64,000 nucleotides of DNA from Anoplopoma fimbria (Eukaryota > Chordata > Actinopteri > Perciformes > Anoplopomatidae), in assembly GCF_027596085.1 (NCBI RefSeq), contig NC_072462.1:19599421-19663420 (forward strand), given 5' to 3'. Positions 1-45,800 of this stretch are shown piece by piece. How positions within the stretch are numbered: the first letter of the stretch is position 1; each line of letters starts with the position of its first letter. The notes under the pieces were generated by a model. That model ran no database searches. It was given only the letters and a program-made list of their open reading frames with translations, and was not told where the DNA came from. The position numbers and the translations under genes are program-made.

Positions 1-1171
1 TAAGAATACCCAAAAGTACAGTAAGGTCATATTACATTTACTGAGACAGATGTAATTTAGCACAAACTCTGTGGAAGTATATACTGTACAATGTGCAGGA
101 GCCTGAACTAAAAAAAACATGATTATCTCACTTGAAGCAAACACATTAACCATATATTCTTCTCCAAAAAACTATCTCAGATATAATACAGTAGTTGTGT
201 CTCTTGCATTAAGTTGTACTTGATTTTTTATTATTATAGGTGATGCTGTTGTTGGGCACTATGGAGCACTCTGTTCTCTCTTTGTCGGGCAATTCACAGA
301 CAGAAGGAATTTTCGAAAGGATAATCAGCTAAACTAGCTATGGTAGAAGTCATCAATCTGTTGTTTTTGTTAAATTATTATATATGCAAATAGCTCCAAA
401 TTAGCAGCCTGAATTTGTGAACTGAACTCTACTTTTAAGAATTGCCCCATTAGATGTACATAAAAACACACTCACACAGATACAGACTACTCACCATGGC
501 GGTGTGAGGATGCCTGGTCGGAATGGGAGCTTGATACCCATTTGCTGTTGTCACGGTAACCCCCGTTTTGCCGTAACCTATGATAAAAGAAGATTTTTGT
601 TTCATAAACCCCAACAGGATGTAATATGTAACATGCAATTGAAAACATGGAAATCCATCTGTCTCCCATCTGTAAATCTGTCATTGTGAGAAGCTATTGA
701 CACTAACGTGCATCTGACCTGTAATTATGATGATATTAGCAGCTAGTGATCTGCACATATGATCATCTGTCACTCTGGCAACCAGTCAATTATCATAATT
801 GTGAGTATTATTGTTAATACAAACAGAGAAACTGTGTTTGCATGATACTAAATAAATCCTAAGAGATCACTGGACTCTGGCTGAAATAAAAAAAATAAAA
901 TCTTGACCCTGTTCTTTGCTGCTTCAGTGTCCCAGTTCAATCACGAGATGTCAAGTTCATTTGATTCTATATCTCATCTTATCATCTGCAACCTCATGAC
1001 ACCTACAGTCACTGCAGCTGAAGCAATACCACTGCTGTTAGAGTACAACATATCAACATGAATCTGCCAAAACAGGTTCATACTGTACTATGACTGTATC
1101 TAGCCTACCAACTCCAATACTGCTTTAAATGCTATATCCCCACTGTCACAGTACTTAGCTGTAACTGTGGT

Positions 1172-1545
1172 AGTAGTGGCCAGTGGAGGAAAGTACATTT
1201 ATTCATACATACTGTACTTCAATTTAAAGTAATTTAAGGTATGTGTCATTTGCTTCTGTATTGACATTTTATGCTATGCGTCAGCTTCATTTCAGGGACA
1301 AATATTGTAATTTTTACTCCATTGCATTTATACGACAGCTATAGTAATTTTGCATATTGACCTTTTGTATACAAAATGTAAAAAGTTTATAAAATTTGGC
1401 TGAAACTACCCAACATTAAAATGCTGATAAAACCTTAATTCGTGAGCAATAATAATCCATTAATAATATTGCAGTTTACATTATATAACACTTCTGCACA
1501 ATAATGGCCTTTTTCTTATAATACATATCTTTAAGTAGTATATTC
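1172..1545 (+). repeat. Dispersed teleost repeat, degraded copy
   Basis: Begins GTGGAGGAAAGTACATTTAT and contains AATTTTTACTCCATTGCATT, then a region of TAATAATCCATTAATAATAT. These are the landmarks, in order, of a very common teleost interspersed repeat remembered from many fish genomes (typically GTGGTGGAAAGTAACTAAG... TTTTTACTCCACTACATTT). The class is uncertain and it has no coding capacity. A second, longer copy lies at 25857-26572. Confidence 0.5.
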
Positions 1546-3726
1546 ACATGCGTTAGTGCTGCTTTAAATAATCTGAATAAATGTTACATCGGTTGATGGT
1601 AGGTATAGAAGTGGCAATATTTGCAATGGTATTAGTATTAGTATAAGTAGTAGTAGCAGTATTAGTAGCATCAGCAGTTGTAGTAATGTATTAAAAATAC
1701 TCCCACCATGAAAATGAGATGTCGTAATTCAGGATCACTGTACATCTAATAGTTAGTTTTTTCAGTTGCATCTTCATCTACTACCTCAAAAAGATCTCTT
1801 CTACTTTTTTTTGCTTGAAATTTAACGTCCTTTTGTTCAATGTAAAGTTTAACTTACAGGAGTGAAACCACAAATTAGTGGAAAGTTACAAGGCCAAGAA
1901 GTAAGTTGTATTATTCTACTCTGATTTTGATCATTGCACTTCCTTTGAACTACGTCGGTGCAAGTGAGACCCTGTAGAAGTGTCCCTGCCTGAATCACAA
2001 TGTCATGATGCATGCTTACAGTGAGAGCACTGAGTATGTGTGTGTGTGTGCACGTGATAGGCTGTCATAATTATCTGCAGTCATGGTTTCTGTTCAAGAC
2101 ACCAGGCTGTCATTGTGAAAAAATAAATCTATTGGTGCTCATTATCACTGAAAACACACCCATCCTCTGCACAGGAAGAGAATATATGTGTTTGTGTATC
2201 TGTGTGTTTGTTAGTCCTGTTTTCAGATGCTAGTTGTCATGACGTCTGTAATATAATCATTTATCACCTTGTGTTATGTCCTCTGGGGGGGGCGTCATGC
2301 TTGTGCTGCTGCCCTGTGCAGATCATGTGTGTTTTTTTAAACGGAAATCCGGTGACGGAGGCACATTATCAAAAGATAATGACATAGTGCAACTGCTATA
2401 TGCAAGGAATATCGTTATCCATCTATTGTATCAGAAGATGCTGATGTCCTGAACAGTGTATTGTGTGTACACCATGTATCATATGTGAATGTTATCCTTG
2501 AAAGTGTCCTTGAACAAGGCTGTGGCCACCTCCGTGTTCATACAATACATGAGCAGTGTTTTAGTGTGGTAGGCGTATTGCTTTTCTTCGTTGTCTTCTC
2601 TGTTCATTGCTGTTTGGTATCAGTGACGTTACATGAGTGAGCATGCAGTGAAATTATCTTTATGCAATACCTAATATTGATACCAGGGGGGCGCCTCAGG
2701 GCTCCTGCAAAACAGCATGGGTGTCTGTTTATCTACCTATCTTATACTTACCTTCCTTAAGCACCAGCTACCACCCTAACTTATTCAGCTTCTTAAATAC
2801 TTAAAATCCTTACCCTTCCTTAGCTGCTACCTCGTCCATAATTTTTGCAGGGTGTAAACTCATAAGGCGCCACAGACACAGTATGAGTCCCTACAGGAAT
2901 GTTTGCAGTAATATTAGAGCAATTTCTCATGAGCAGTGGCTAGTAATACTGAAAGAGAGCGCTTACATGCAAGCTCTGCACTGCATCAAAGTCCTTGTAC
3001 AGCCATACTTTATTCTTGGTTTTAATATTTCTAGCAGGAGAAGACAGTTTTATCTTCTTTTGAGAGTTATCCTACCCACATGTCAGTATCAGTCTTTAAT
3101 CTAAAGGTACAGGCACAGGGCCTTGCACAAAAAACCTCAGGCCACATTTTCACATTAATCTTAACCAATGACTTTTCTGCATTCCATTAATATTTTATTG
3201 AGCTGGTTTTCAAGAATCTATTGCATTAAGTGCTCTCTGGATCTAGTAAATTTGTGAAACTAATACTGTCAAAATATTAAATGGTATTCATTGAATCAAA
3301 GCAGTAGCTATGTTATGTCCAACTCACTCTGACTGGGGCTTTAGGTTTGCACTTAAGTCTTTGTCAATTAAGTGTTGTTATTTATTATAATGAGCATAAA
3401 CTGTACAAGTGAAAGTTGTATGAGCTGACTTTCATTTGTGAGTTAGTAATGCAATTTATTTTGTGTCTTATGTGACTCTCTGGGCAAAGTATCCCCTAAA
3501 TTGAAGTTTAAAATGTGTGTGTATGTGCGTGTCTGTTAGTGGCAGTGGGTATTACGACAGATAGGGGTGCAGTAAGGACAGCTTGTGATCTCTTTGTCAG
3601 CAGCCAATGAAAAAAAGTGAATGTTAGAGACAGATGGAAAGAACAACAAGCAAGAGACGGCAGGAGGGCACTGGAGAAACTCAGCTTTATTGACCAAAGA
3701 TAGAGAGAGGATACAGACATCAGAGG

Positions 3727-3789
3727 GAGAGAGAGAGAGAGAGAGAGAGATTGTGACAGGGTGAGTTGTCATACCCACAGAAAGAGAAA

Positions 3790-3841
<52 letters not shown>
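3727..3841. repeat. Two (GA)n arrays
   Basis: Uninterrupted GA dinucleotides at 3727-3750 and AG at 3793-3841, separated by a purine-rich 40-base spacer. Simple sequence; no gene evidence. Confidence 0.95.
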
Positions 3842-3844
<3 letters not shown>

Positions 3845-5619
3845 GTGAACAATAGAAAATGGCTCCTTTTTTCTTTTAACAGTCCATACAACCGTGAGGG
3901 CAGGCAGACATGAAAAAAGAGAGAGACTCCTACAGATTGAGAGGAGTCCTGCAGGCGTGGCAGTGGGGCTGGTAAACTCAACTAGTATGTTGTTCTCGGT
4001 ACAGCTCCTTGGATTACATCAAAAACACGCGCACACAAACCCACACAGGCTAACTGGATTGGTCAGGCTCCATTAACTAGAACTCAGCCTTACTCTTTTC
4101 TTCTTCTGTATTTTTAATGGGTTTCTGAGATTGTGATTGTATGTTCTATTGTGGGTACAAACTGCTAAGTGTTTCTTTGCCCTGTTGCACATTATGTGTG
4201 TGTACATTACACCTTGGAGAAACTAGAATGACACCTTTTGAGAATACATTTCTCTGCATGGCCCCACTCAATCTTTAAAACCAAACAGTCATGCAAAGTG
4301 TAGGTTTTTTTTGGCAGATTTGGGACACTGAACCGCAATGTTAGTAATTGTCCCCAGACCTCACAAGCCTTGCAGTTTGGAGATTAACCTTTTGAGGGAA
4401 AATACCAGCAACAAACTGCTCAGAAGAACCATTTTTGTGTTTTTTTTCCCCCCAACGAGTTCTGTTGGGGTAAATTCAAACCAGGAGAATAAAAAGTGAA
4501 GACGATATTGTAAAATTTGCTAGTATCTTTTTTTTTTAGTAAAACTGGTATTTTGCAGATTAATTACAACAATTACTGGCGTTGATAAAAAAAAAAGAAA
4601 CATTGTAATTACCTATATCAAGCAAATCAAGTCAAATAGATGTTAATTTTTTACCTAAGTGAATGGAAACCAATGGCTGCCTAAAGGGAAAAAGTGTGTA
4701 AATGTGCAAAAATGTGCATCATGCTTTTGCAAAGAAAAATCTGATGGTTTGTGGTTAATAGGCTAGCATGCAAATCCAATGGTATGGTTATTTAAGATCC
4801 TGCCCCTGCACAATGTTTAAAGATCCTCAGATGCCTTCCTTCATGGCCAAACCGTCTGGAAATCGTAGCGGCCGCCAAGAGTTCAGAGAAGGTGGTTGTT
4901 GTCAGATGAGGGGGAACAGGTTGTGTGGGGGTTAATTGTGAGATTACACACAGCAAAGCAGTGAAGTTAAGAGAATGAAAATATACAAAGCTTGCGTTTT
5001 GTGCACTCATACAGTCATCATATGGCATCGCAGGACATCAGAACAATGTACCTATAATAATCAGAATTACCTCTAGATCTCTATATGTGGAAAATAAAAT
5101 CGTCACTAAATAGAATATAGAGCGTATTTACATTCTGTATCTACACAGGAAACTAGACCCCGGTTGGGCCTGGTGGTGGCCAGTCACACAGCCAACTGGA
5201 CTGACATCAGCAGTGGCCAATCACACTCAAGCAAAGTACCTCCCCGACAGGACAGCTTAGAGGGTGGATACAGCTGTGCACAGAGCCGTTTAAGGAGAGC
5301 GCTGATTCTGCCATAAACCTTTCAATGCTGGAAATGTGCTATTTGTTGCCAAGGAAATTGTGTCTGTCTTTCATTCTTTTTATGAGTATTATCAGAGTTA
5401 GTACACAGTGCATAGAAATAAGTTCTTTACAAAATGTCCAAGGCCAGTAAAGCTGTCAAACACATGGCTGAGGAGAGAGAGAGAGATAAAGAAAAAGTAC
5501 CGCACTCTGAAAAAACAGTCTGTTGAGGCTCTTCAGGTTAGGTTAGGGAGGTGTAGGCTGTCTTTTCCTTCCCTCCCGTTTTGTTTTTCCATGATGTGAA
5601 TAAATTATTTTTATATTAG

Positions 5620-5692
5620 GACACAGGTGGGATTTGAGCCAAGGACATCTCGGCCACTTGAAACCCACCTGAGCCACACAAACAAACACCAA
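5620..5692 (-). repeat. tRNA-like head of a degraded SINE
   Basis: On the minus strand GTGGCTCAGGTGG resembles an A box, and TTGGCTCAAATCCCACC resembles a B box (GGTTCRANTCC) about 35 bases later, the layout of a tRNA-derived promoter. No acceptor-stem pairing was seen, so it is not a functional tRNA. The SINE family is unknown. Confidence 0.35.
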
Positions 5693-7545
5693 ATCACATT
5701 ATTAGAATCTGAAGAGCCTCTCTAACCTCTTTTGTAAATGTGCGGACGTCTTCTTCGATCACACATCTGGCCCATATAACTTTATTGATACTCACTCTAA
5801 CAACAGTATTTCTTTTGTAGTGTACGACGGCAAAGTGTAGTCACTAACTCTCTGAAAATAAATGCACCAGATGCCTATTAAGCATCATCATCTCTATTCC
5901 ACGTAACATCAAAGAAGCTTGAAATGAAGCAAAAATCCTTCCAGAGCATCCATCATTATTCAATGGAATGAGGATCATTACTGCTTTTAAGTGCTTTTCT
6001 GAAAACCAGCCAAGTAAATGACCAAGAGTGTAATATAGATGATGTTATAGTGACACCCAGGCCACATTATTTGCAGCACCCTTGTAAACGAGGGCCTGGT
6101 TGTTGACTACAGCATGAGCTGGCAGTGTTCTCAGTCTCTTTGAATTGGAAAGAGTATAATGGATCTCTGGTGGCCATCTGCAGCGACCAAGTGAATTTAA
6201 TGGACTAAAAGATAAACAAGAATTGGACATAATCTTTCTCTCAAAGCTCATTTGAGCACAGCTCCCATAATTTAGTAATATGGTATTGCTTGTTAATATT
6301 CATTATGCAAACATTTGTGCCCTGCTGTTAGTGGTAGTAACCCATGTTTGTCTTCATAGGTGGAAATACGTGTTCCTTCGCTGCCAGAGTGAACTCATTA
6401 AGCTGCCGTTGGCTTCCTGTGCTCTATTGCCTTTAGACACACTGGAAATGTTGGCTGTATAGATCCTACTGGCTGCCAAAAAGGTGTTCCACTGCTTCTG
6501 ATTGGCTGTTGAGTTAGGAAATACTAGAATAGGAGGAAATGGCCTCAGCAGTGGAATAGCTGGAGTTAATGGACAAAATGACGGAGAGAGAGAGAGATAA
6601 GGAGAGAGAGAGAGAGTCCTGTTACTACTAACTACAATGTAAAAAAAACTCAGTTTCCCATGGAAACAGCAGTCCCAACAATTCAATGGCCTTTTTAAAA
6701 ATTTCAAAACAAAAGAAAAAAAAAAGTTCAGATCACAACGGCAAACTGAAATACAAGCCTAATAGCAGCTTCTAATTATATCTTTTTTTTTTTTTTTTTT
6801 AGGACTATCAATGTGGAAGAATGAAGAGGCACATAAAGAAACCAAGGCAACCAGTACCCTCCTCTCCACCCTGGTCAGGGAGAGTCGGTGCAAGGAAAGG
6901 TGAGGGGGGGGGGTTGTTTGAGTTCGTAGGTCGGGTGTTGGGTTGCTTGTGTAGGTCTGTGTATATTTGGAGACAACAGGAGAGAATCCGTCGAGAGAAA
7001 AGGAAGTGGGAGGCGACTGAACTGAGAGATTAAAAAAATTACAGAGACCATGTCTGTCATTTTGAATGTTTGATAAACTGGCTTATTTAAAGGCCATGAT
7101 CTGGCTGATTGTCCAAACTGTTCGGTTAGACCGCATGGCATTGTCTCTTATTGACCACTGAGAGTAGTTTTATATTACCTGGTTTAAGCTGTTTTTCTGT
7201 ATGTCTGTTTACAATTGATATAGCAGCGTAACAACAGCTTAATTCCAGTGTAATTTTAAGTTATGAAATATACTGTGTTGTCTGAGGAGAATGGAGGCGT
7301 AAAGACAGAGCCTCCATGTTGACAGAGAGAGTAACCAAACAGCAGAGATGAAGAGGTAATAACTTAACGGAGTAAAAAGTCAGAGGTCAGTCAAGAGTGT
7401 GTGTGCGTGCATGTGTGTGCCAGCCGATCAGAGTCCAGAGGAGGAGGAGAAAGGCGGGGCTTCTGTTAGTAGCCATCCAGAGACAGAGGAGAAGAGAGGG
7501 GTGTTGTGGGTAATAATAAAAGGGTGGAAGAGGGAGAAGATTCAG

Positions 7546-39556
<32,011 letters not shown>

Positions 39557-40130
39557 CTGAGGGGGGGAAGCAGGGGAGAGGGGAGGCGAAGAGGGAGAAA
39601 GAGACGTGAGATCTGGGAAGACTGAGAGCCCCGGGGTCCCTCAGCAAGAGACAAGAGAGGCAGAGAGGGGAGGGAAGCAGAGGACTGAGGGAAGAGAGAA
39701 GGAGAGGAGGAGGAGGTGGAGGAGGAGGAGGAGGAGTATCCAGACAAGGTCCTTCCTCAGAGGTAATCCAACAGGAGCGAGGAGACAGTTGGAGAAGAAG
39801 CAAAGATCTCTCATTCACTGGCCCGCTGCTGGCATTCTCTCTCACCCACTCTTTCTTTTGCGCTCTGTCTCTCCTCCCATTTGTCCCCTCCCTCCCTCCC
39901 TCCCTCGCTTTTTTTTAGGCATGAGCCATGTGTGATTAAACAGCTGGGAGGAGCAGCTGAGAGAGGGAGAGAGAGAGAGAGAGAGAGAAGCAGAGGAAGA
40001 GAGAAGTTATGGCATGAAGGTAAAGGGAGGGGGGGTGAGAAGAGAAGGAGAGATAGGAAGGGAGAGAGGGAGCGAGAGAGGAAGCAAAGGAGAATTGCAG
40101 AGGTAAGGAAAAAGGGAAGCAGAGGAGTGA
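39557..40130 (-). promoter_or_regulatory. Polypyrimidine 5' zone of palm2 exon 1 (possible promoter/5' UTR)
   Basis: On the coding (minus) strand this stretch is almost purely C/T: TCCTCC repeats at 39710-39735, CCCTCC repeats on the plus strand at about 39885-39905, and a GA array at 39959-39988. The first 40 bases form the acceptor in front of exon 1. GC content rises above the neighbourhood at 39.6-39.85 kb. No TATA box was identified. Either a TATA-less promoter/5' UTR or simply an intronic polypyrimidine stretch. Confidence 0.35.
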
Positions 40131-41130
40131 TCTGTCATATTTGAAAGCTGAGATAAGGCTTTGGGAAATGGAACATTTAACAGTTCTACTTTTTCTTATC
40201 TTCACTGTGACTTGGATAAAGGCGTTTTATTATTTTTGATAATGCCAGTAGATCGATCTAAACACAACTCCCTCCTATCACAAGCATTCATTTGCTTAAA
40301 TTAATTTTGCTTAAAGCAGCAGTTTACTAACAAAAAGGAGGAGGAAATTTGTATTTTTTTTTGCAGTTAAAATAAGAAAAAAAACCACTCTGATTTTAAT
40401 GGTAACTTATTGGCAAAGGTCTTTTAAAAAAAATAGTTGACAATGTATGGCTCACAATTAGAAATCCGGTAACAGTAATCACAGAATTATTCTAAACTTA
40501 ACCTACTAAATACTAACGATGTCAAAAATAGCATTCCTCAACCACAAAAGTATCTTGAGACAATGGCAGGAAGTGAAAATGACAACTCAACACCTGAAAA
40601 CGAAACCTCATGCTTCGGGACAGAACTCACTGGCCAATTGGTCCCACTGCATTATGCCATAACAAACACCTCCCAGCAGTCCTAGCCTTCACCCATATGG
40701 TAATTAGCTGGAAAAAGCTGCTGGTGCTAGGAGCTACTGCTACCCTACTGTGTGCTATTGTTGCTGCCAATCACAGGCCAAGAGAGACAAAGTGCCAAGA
40801 CTTTGAGTTGAGCATGTTACTATTGTTTTGAGATATTCTGCTGTTTTAATACAATCCTATGAGACCGCATGCAGAGATGTCGCCCACACACAAACAATCC
40901 TTCAGCTGACTCTTCAGGTTCTATTTCTGGTCACTCTGGTCATACATTTTTATTCCAGCGCCTTTCAAAGAGACATCAATAGAAGCCTTCTACTTTAGAA
41001 AAAACAGGAGCAGGATAGAGAAAAAACAAAAATGATGATAATTGTGTCACTCAGTGAATTGGTGAACATCAATGGAACAACTTTCTAAATACAAACTGAA
41101 AAAACATCTCTTTAAAAAGCAAGACACACC

Positions 41131-41248
<118 letters not shown>

Positions 41249-43175
41249 AAAGCAGAGTGTGTGTGTAAATGGGTCACTGTTAACTGTGTCCCAATTTTCT
41301 TTCTCCCCATTTTAACGCTCTAGGTTCATCTGGGTTTCATCCTTTCTTCCTCTGGCTCCTCTTTTATTTTATTCTAATAATTTCCTCCTCTCTTTCACTT
41401 GCTTTTTCTACAACTTTGTTGATTTTTCTTCATTCTTTGCCTCCATCCTTCCTTTCATTCCTCACTCTTTTCCTCCTCTTGTTCTCTCTTTCCTTTGCAG
41501 CATTTCTGACCTGTTTGTCTACATTCCTCTTTTCCTCTATCCAACACTTTCCCCTCCCATCCTTCCCTCCATACATCTAGTTCTCCCGGTTCCTACATCC
41601 TCTGTCCTACATCCCACCTTGTTTCTTGTTTCTTCTTTACCTTTTTTCTTTCTCACTCCTCCAACTTACTATTCCTTCTTTCCTTTCTCTTTTCATCCCT
41701 TACTCCCATAACTTCTCATCCTCTCCCTCCTGTGTACCTGTCCTTCGTCTTTCACCTGTCCCTCTTTCCATCTATCCCATTTTTCTCCTCACACTTTCTG
41801 TTTCAATTCTGTCCTCTTTCTCCTCTTTCTCTATCCCTCCTTCCGCAAGCAGACATCCTTATAAGGAGAAACAGCAGCAGCAGTCTTGGATGACTCTTAA
41901 GGGAACACAGAAGCATGCAACACACACACACTCACAAAAACACACTAACATAACAGCTACTACAATACTCCAAGAGAAAAAAAAAGTGTAAAATAAATAA
42001 CTGCAGCTGGAGAGGTTTTGTCCTGTAAAGCCACTTGGCAGCTGAAAGAATGAGGATAAATCAGAAAGTTGATGTTTTCAGCCCTCAGCTAGTTTCCATA
42101 AGTCGTTTTTATATTGTTTCCAAACTAATGGACATAGACAGATGTGCAGAGTTGCCGATATGGATTCAGGAGTGGTGACATATTTTATCTGCTGAAAAGT
42201 TTTTGTGCGTGGCAGTAAAAAAATGTATTTTCCTTGTTCAATATATCTGATAAAGGTGGAATTCTTAGTTTTTAAGGAAGTATTTTTTAAAGTTTATACA
42301 TTTTATGTATGTTTTAGTTTGCAACAAGCACTGTATAGTTAAAAGCAAACCTCTTCAAATGAATTCCATAATCAAATAAGTTTACTGTAGAACATATATA
42401 ATATCATTTTTATTTAGTTTGACTTAATCTGTTTTATTCAACACCTATTTTTGTTTCGATTTAAGTTTACTAACTAACTAACTAGTCTTTGTTTAAAGTT
42501 GTTTGACCATTCAACCCTTCAGATCAGAAACTGGTGCATTATGAGACTTTTTGACTCCCTTAGTGCAGCATTGGATTTTCTTAAAAATGTTGTACTTTTT
42601 AAATAAAAATGTAGAAAGAAATAAAATCTGAACTTTTTCTCACTAGGACTTGCCCTTATCAAAACACAATGCTACATATATAATGTGGGGATATGCAGGT
42701 TATAGACCATGACCTGTTTGGGTTAGTAACATAGTTTATGTTATGAAACCAGGCTCAGCTCTGCAGCTGTCTGACTTTACGGTCAGACTTCTGGCCCGTC
42801 TGTTTAATCTGGATTTACACCAATCACATCATGACGCTGGCTGCTCACACTGTCATTAAAGAGCACACTTCCTTACTTTAACACCTACTTCATTAAAACA
42901 TTTTCTATTTGATTTCCTTCCTGCCTCACTTTTGTTACCCTGCTTTTTAACTCTCTCCGCACCCCCTCCCTAAAATGCTGCCCCCTTCCCTCCCCCTCGT
43001 ATTCCCATAATTCTGGCGTCAGTTGTGCTGGTCTGTCGTCGTTGGAGACAACAGCATCATTGTTCCTCTGCATCGCCACGACGACGCGATGACCTCACTG
43101 CACAGCCAGCCCAGCCCCGCCTCTCACCATACCCGGCCCAGAGGTAATGGCCTCCAGATGTGGAACCAGAGGCAG

Positions 43176-43291
<116 letters not shown>

Positions 43292-45800
43292 ATACACACA
43301 CAGAAATATAACAACATGCAAAGGGTGAGCAGGAGGGAAAGAGCAAATATGGACAAAGAAAGTAAGTCAGAAAACGTGTGCATGTGCGTTTGAGTATGCA
43401 TGTGTGTACTGTTAATGCAGCCACCTCCTTAGCCTGCCTTTTTGAGTTTAGTACTCCCACATTTCAATCCCTACCCCCCCCAAAAGAGAGAGAGAGAGAG
43501 AGCATAGACGTGGAGAGAAAAAGTAACCCAAACAGACATATTTCTGGCTATGCGAGTGCCAGACGTTGATATCATTCATATTTTATATATCACTAAGGGA
43601 GGTCAAGCTGTGTTTGGGTGTCCCACTGTCTGCCTGTCTGTCTGCACATAACAGAAGAACTAAAACCGAGCACAGCCATCCTTTTAGTGTTAAATATCTT
43701 TGTCTTTTCTACAGCCAAATTGGCCTTAAATGTCATAACAACAAAACATTGTCCAAGCGAGTCCAGCTTAAAAAGCGTGGCGCTGGCTGAACTTTTGGAA
43801 GTCACTGTTCAGTTATCAACTCTCCCTTTTTCTCTAACTGATACAACTTTTTTTCACTTGTTCAGACTGCTACAGCAACGCAAAGCGGGTTCTTTTAATT
43901 CACTGTGAAGAATACAGAAACTGATAGCTTCTAAAGTTGATAGTGAGCTCAGAATAATTACAAGTGTTTTATTTTAATTACTGCAAACAACTTCATTAAT
44001 AAAACGCCACAGTGAACAATCCATGCTTTGCGTGTAAAATGACTTAAACTGGCTCAGGACGGCTACCTCCTATAGAAACATACAAAGCCTCTTATATTGA
44101 CAACTAAATAACTAATCCAGTTATTTGTAGTATCAATGGGAATTTATGTCCTATAATGGTTAACAGTAAATTAGTTTCCTCCTCTGTGTCAGTTCAGTCT
44201 GTCGTTTTATTTCTCTCACCCTCTTTATTCTAAATATTTTATATTGAGAGAGAGGAATTTATCAATGCCCTTTTATCAATGCACATGTGTGTCTGCATGC
44301 AGTTGTAAGACGTTTTTATTTTATTTTTTATTATGATTCAGTAAAGGTGCTTTTAATCGTTTTTTTTCCTGATATGCACTGTAGATGAGAAGCAGATGTC
44401 TTGGCATCCAGACACTCTGTTATCACCACCTCAGCATGTTTTTCTGCTCCCTCTTTCCCTCTCCTCTATAGTTTGCACATCCCCATTCCAGTGTTTACAA
44501 TTCATTTTTTTAGAGAGTGGAGATATTGAAAAAAAACCAAACATACAAATTTGGTCAAAAGATCATTTGAGTAAAACGCACAAGACCCACTCTGTTGTGG
44601 AGGTTTATGTCTTTATCTACCTGTAATAAATAAACTTGAACTTGAATCATAAATAATAATTACATAATTGTTTAATTATTTAGCCAATTACATTTCCCAA
44701 AATAATGAAACATGCTCATCAAAATCCCTGAGCAGCCAAGCAGATATAATCCATTGATAAACCACACTCAAAACTTCAAACTGTACTTTAATTGAAAATG
44801 CGACAAATAAATTGATAATAACACGAATAATGGAAATATGGTGGTTAGTCCTACTAGGCTGCCTAGTGGTAAGAGTGGATCTGCTCAATTCAAGTCATCA
44901 CTATTAAGAGCCTCTTTCCTGTAAGACTTCCCTGAGTGTGCAATAAATAGAAGCAGAGAATGGGCCATCTGCCATTGTGGTGCCTGCGCGCTCCATGACC
45001 ACAAATACTACCTCGTCTTTCTGCTGATTCAGTGGACAACCACGAGAGAGCACGCTGCATGTGCTGATTACAAAAATGAGCCCATAGCACAGAGGAAAAA
45101 CCAACCCAACTAAGAGAAGAAAGGATTTGATGGACTGACTGAATCCCAACAGCACTGTCTCTTTTCCCAATTAAATCATTAACTATTGATGCCACCAGGG
45201 AAAGCATGTCTGCTTTGTGCTTCACTGCACAGCTTCATGGGTGTGGCTCTGACAGAGAATGCAAAAAAATCACTAACACCTGTCACTCAAACTGCCGGTT
45301 AGACAGCTGATTGGCACTCTCAGCTTGTAGGTGAGCCGCAATATAACAAGTTGGTTATCACTCAAACCATCTTACCGCTAAGCATCCCCTAATCTGCAAC
45401 ATCGTGAGGGTCTATTCTTTACAGACAATATATATTGTGAATTATGATTTGAGATATTGCCACTATATATACAGCAGGGAAAATAAGTATTGAACACATC
45501 ACCAATTTTTCTCAGTAAATATATTTCTAAAGGTGCTATTGACATGAAATTTTCACCAGATGTCGGTAACAACCCAAGTAATGTGTAATAAAATGGAATG
45601 ACACAGGGAAAAAGTATTGAACACATGAAGAAAGGGAGGCGCAAAAAGGCATGGAAAGCCAAGACACCAGCTGAAATCTATCAGTAATTAGAAAGCAATC
45701 CTGCCCCTTGTCAATGCAAATTAATATCAGCTGGTTCAGTCCCAACTGATGGCCTATAAAAAGGTGTCTCATTACCAAGGTGTCACACAAGAAACATCTC

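Larger units (their letters stand above)
1..7545. other. 3' flank of palm2: UTR plus intron or spacer; no exon recognised
   Basis: No coding exon supported on either strand. The first part below 7546 should be palm2 3' UTR on the minus strand; the nearest canonical AATAAA on that strand is at 5786-5781, so the transcript end is uncertain. Contents: a dispersed repeat (1172-1545), GA arrays (3727-3750, 3793-3841), a tRNA-like repeat remnant (about 5620-5690), a T-run (6783-6800) and AT-rich unique sequence. If the PALM2-AKAP2 arrangement holds, this is the start of the intron leading to akap2. Confidence 0.6.
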
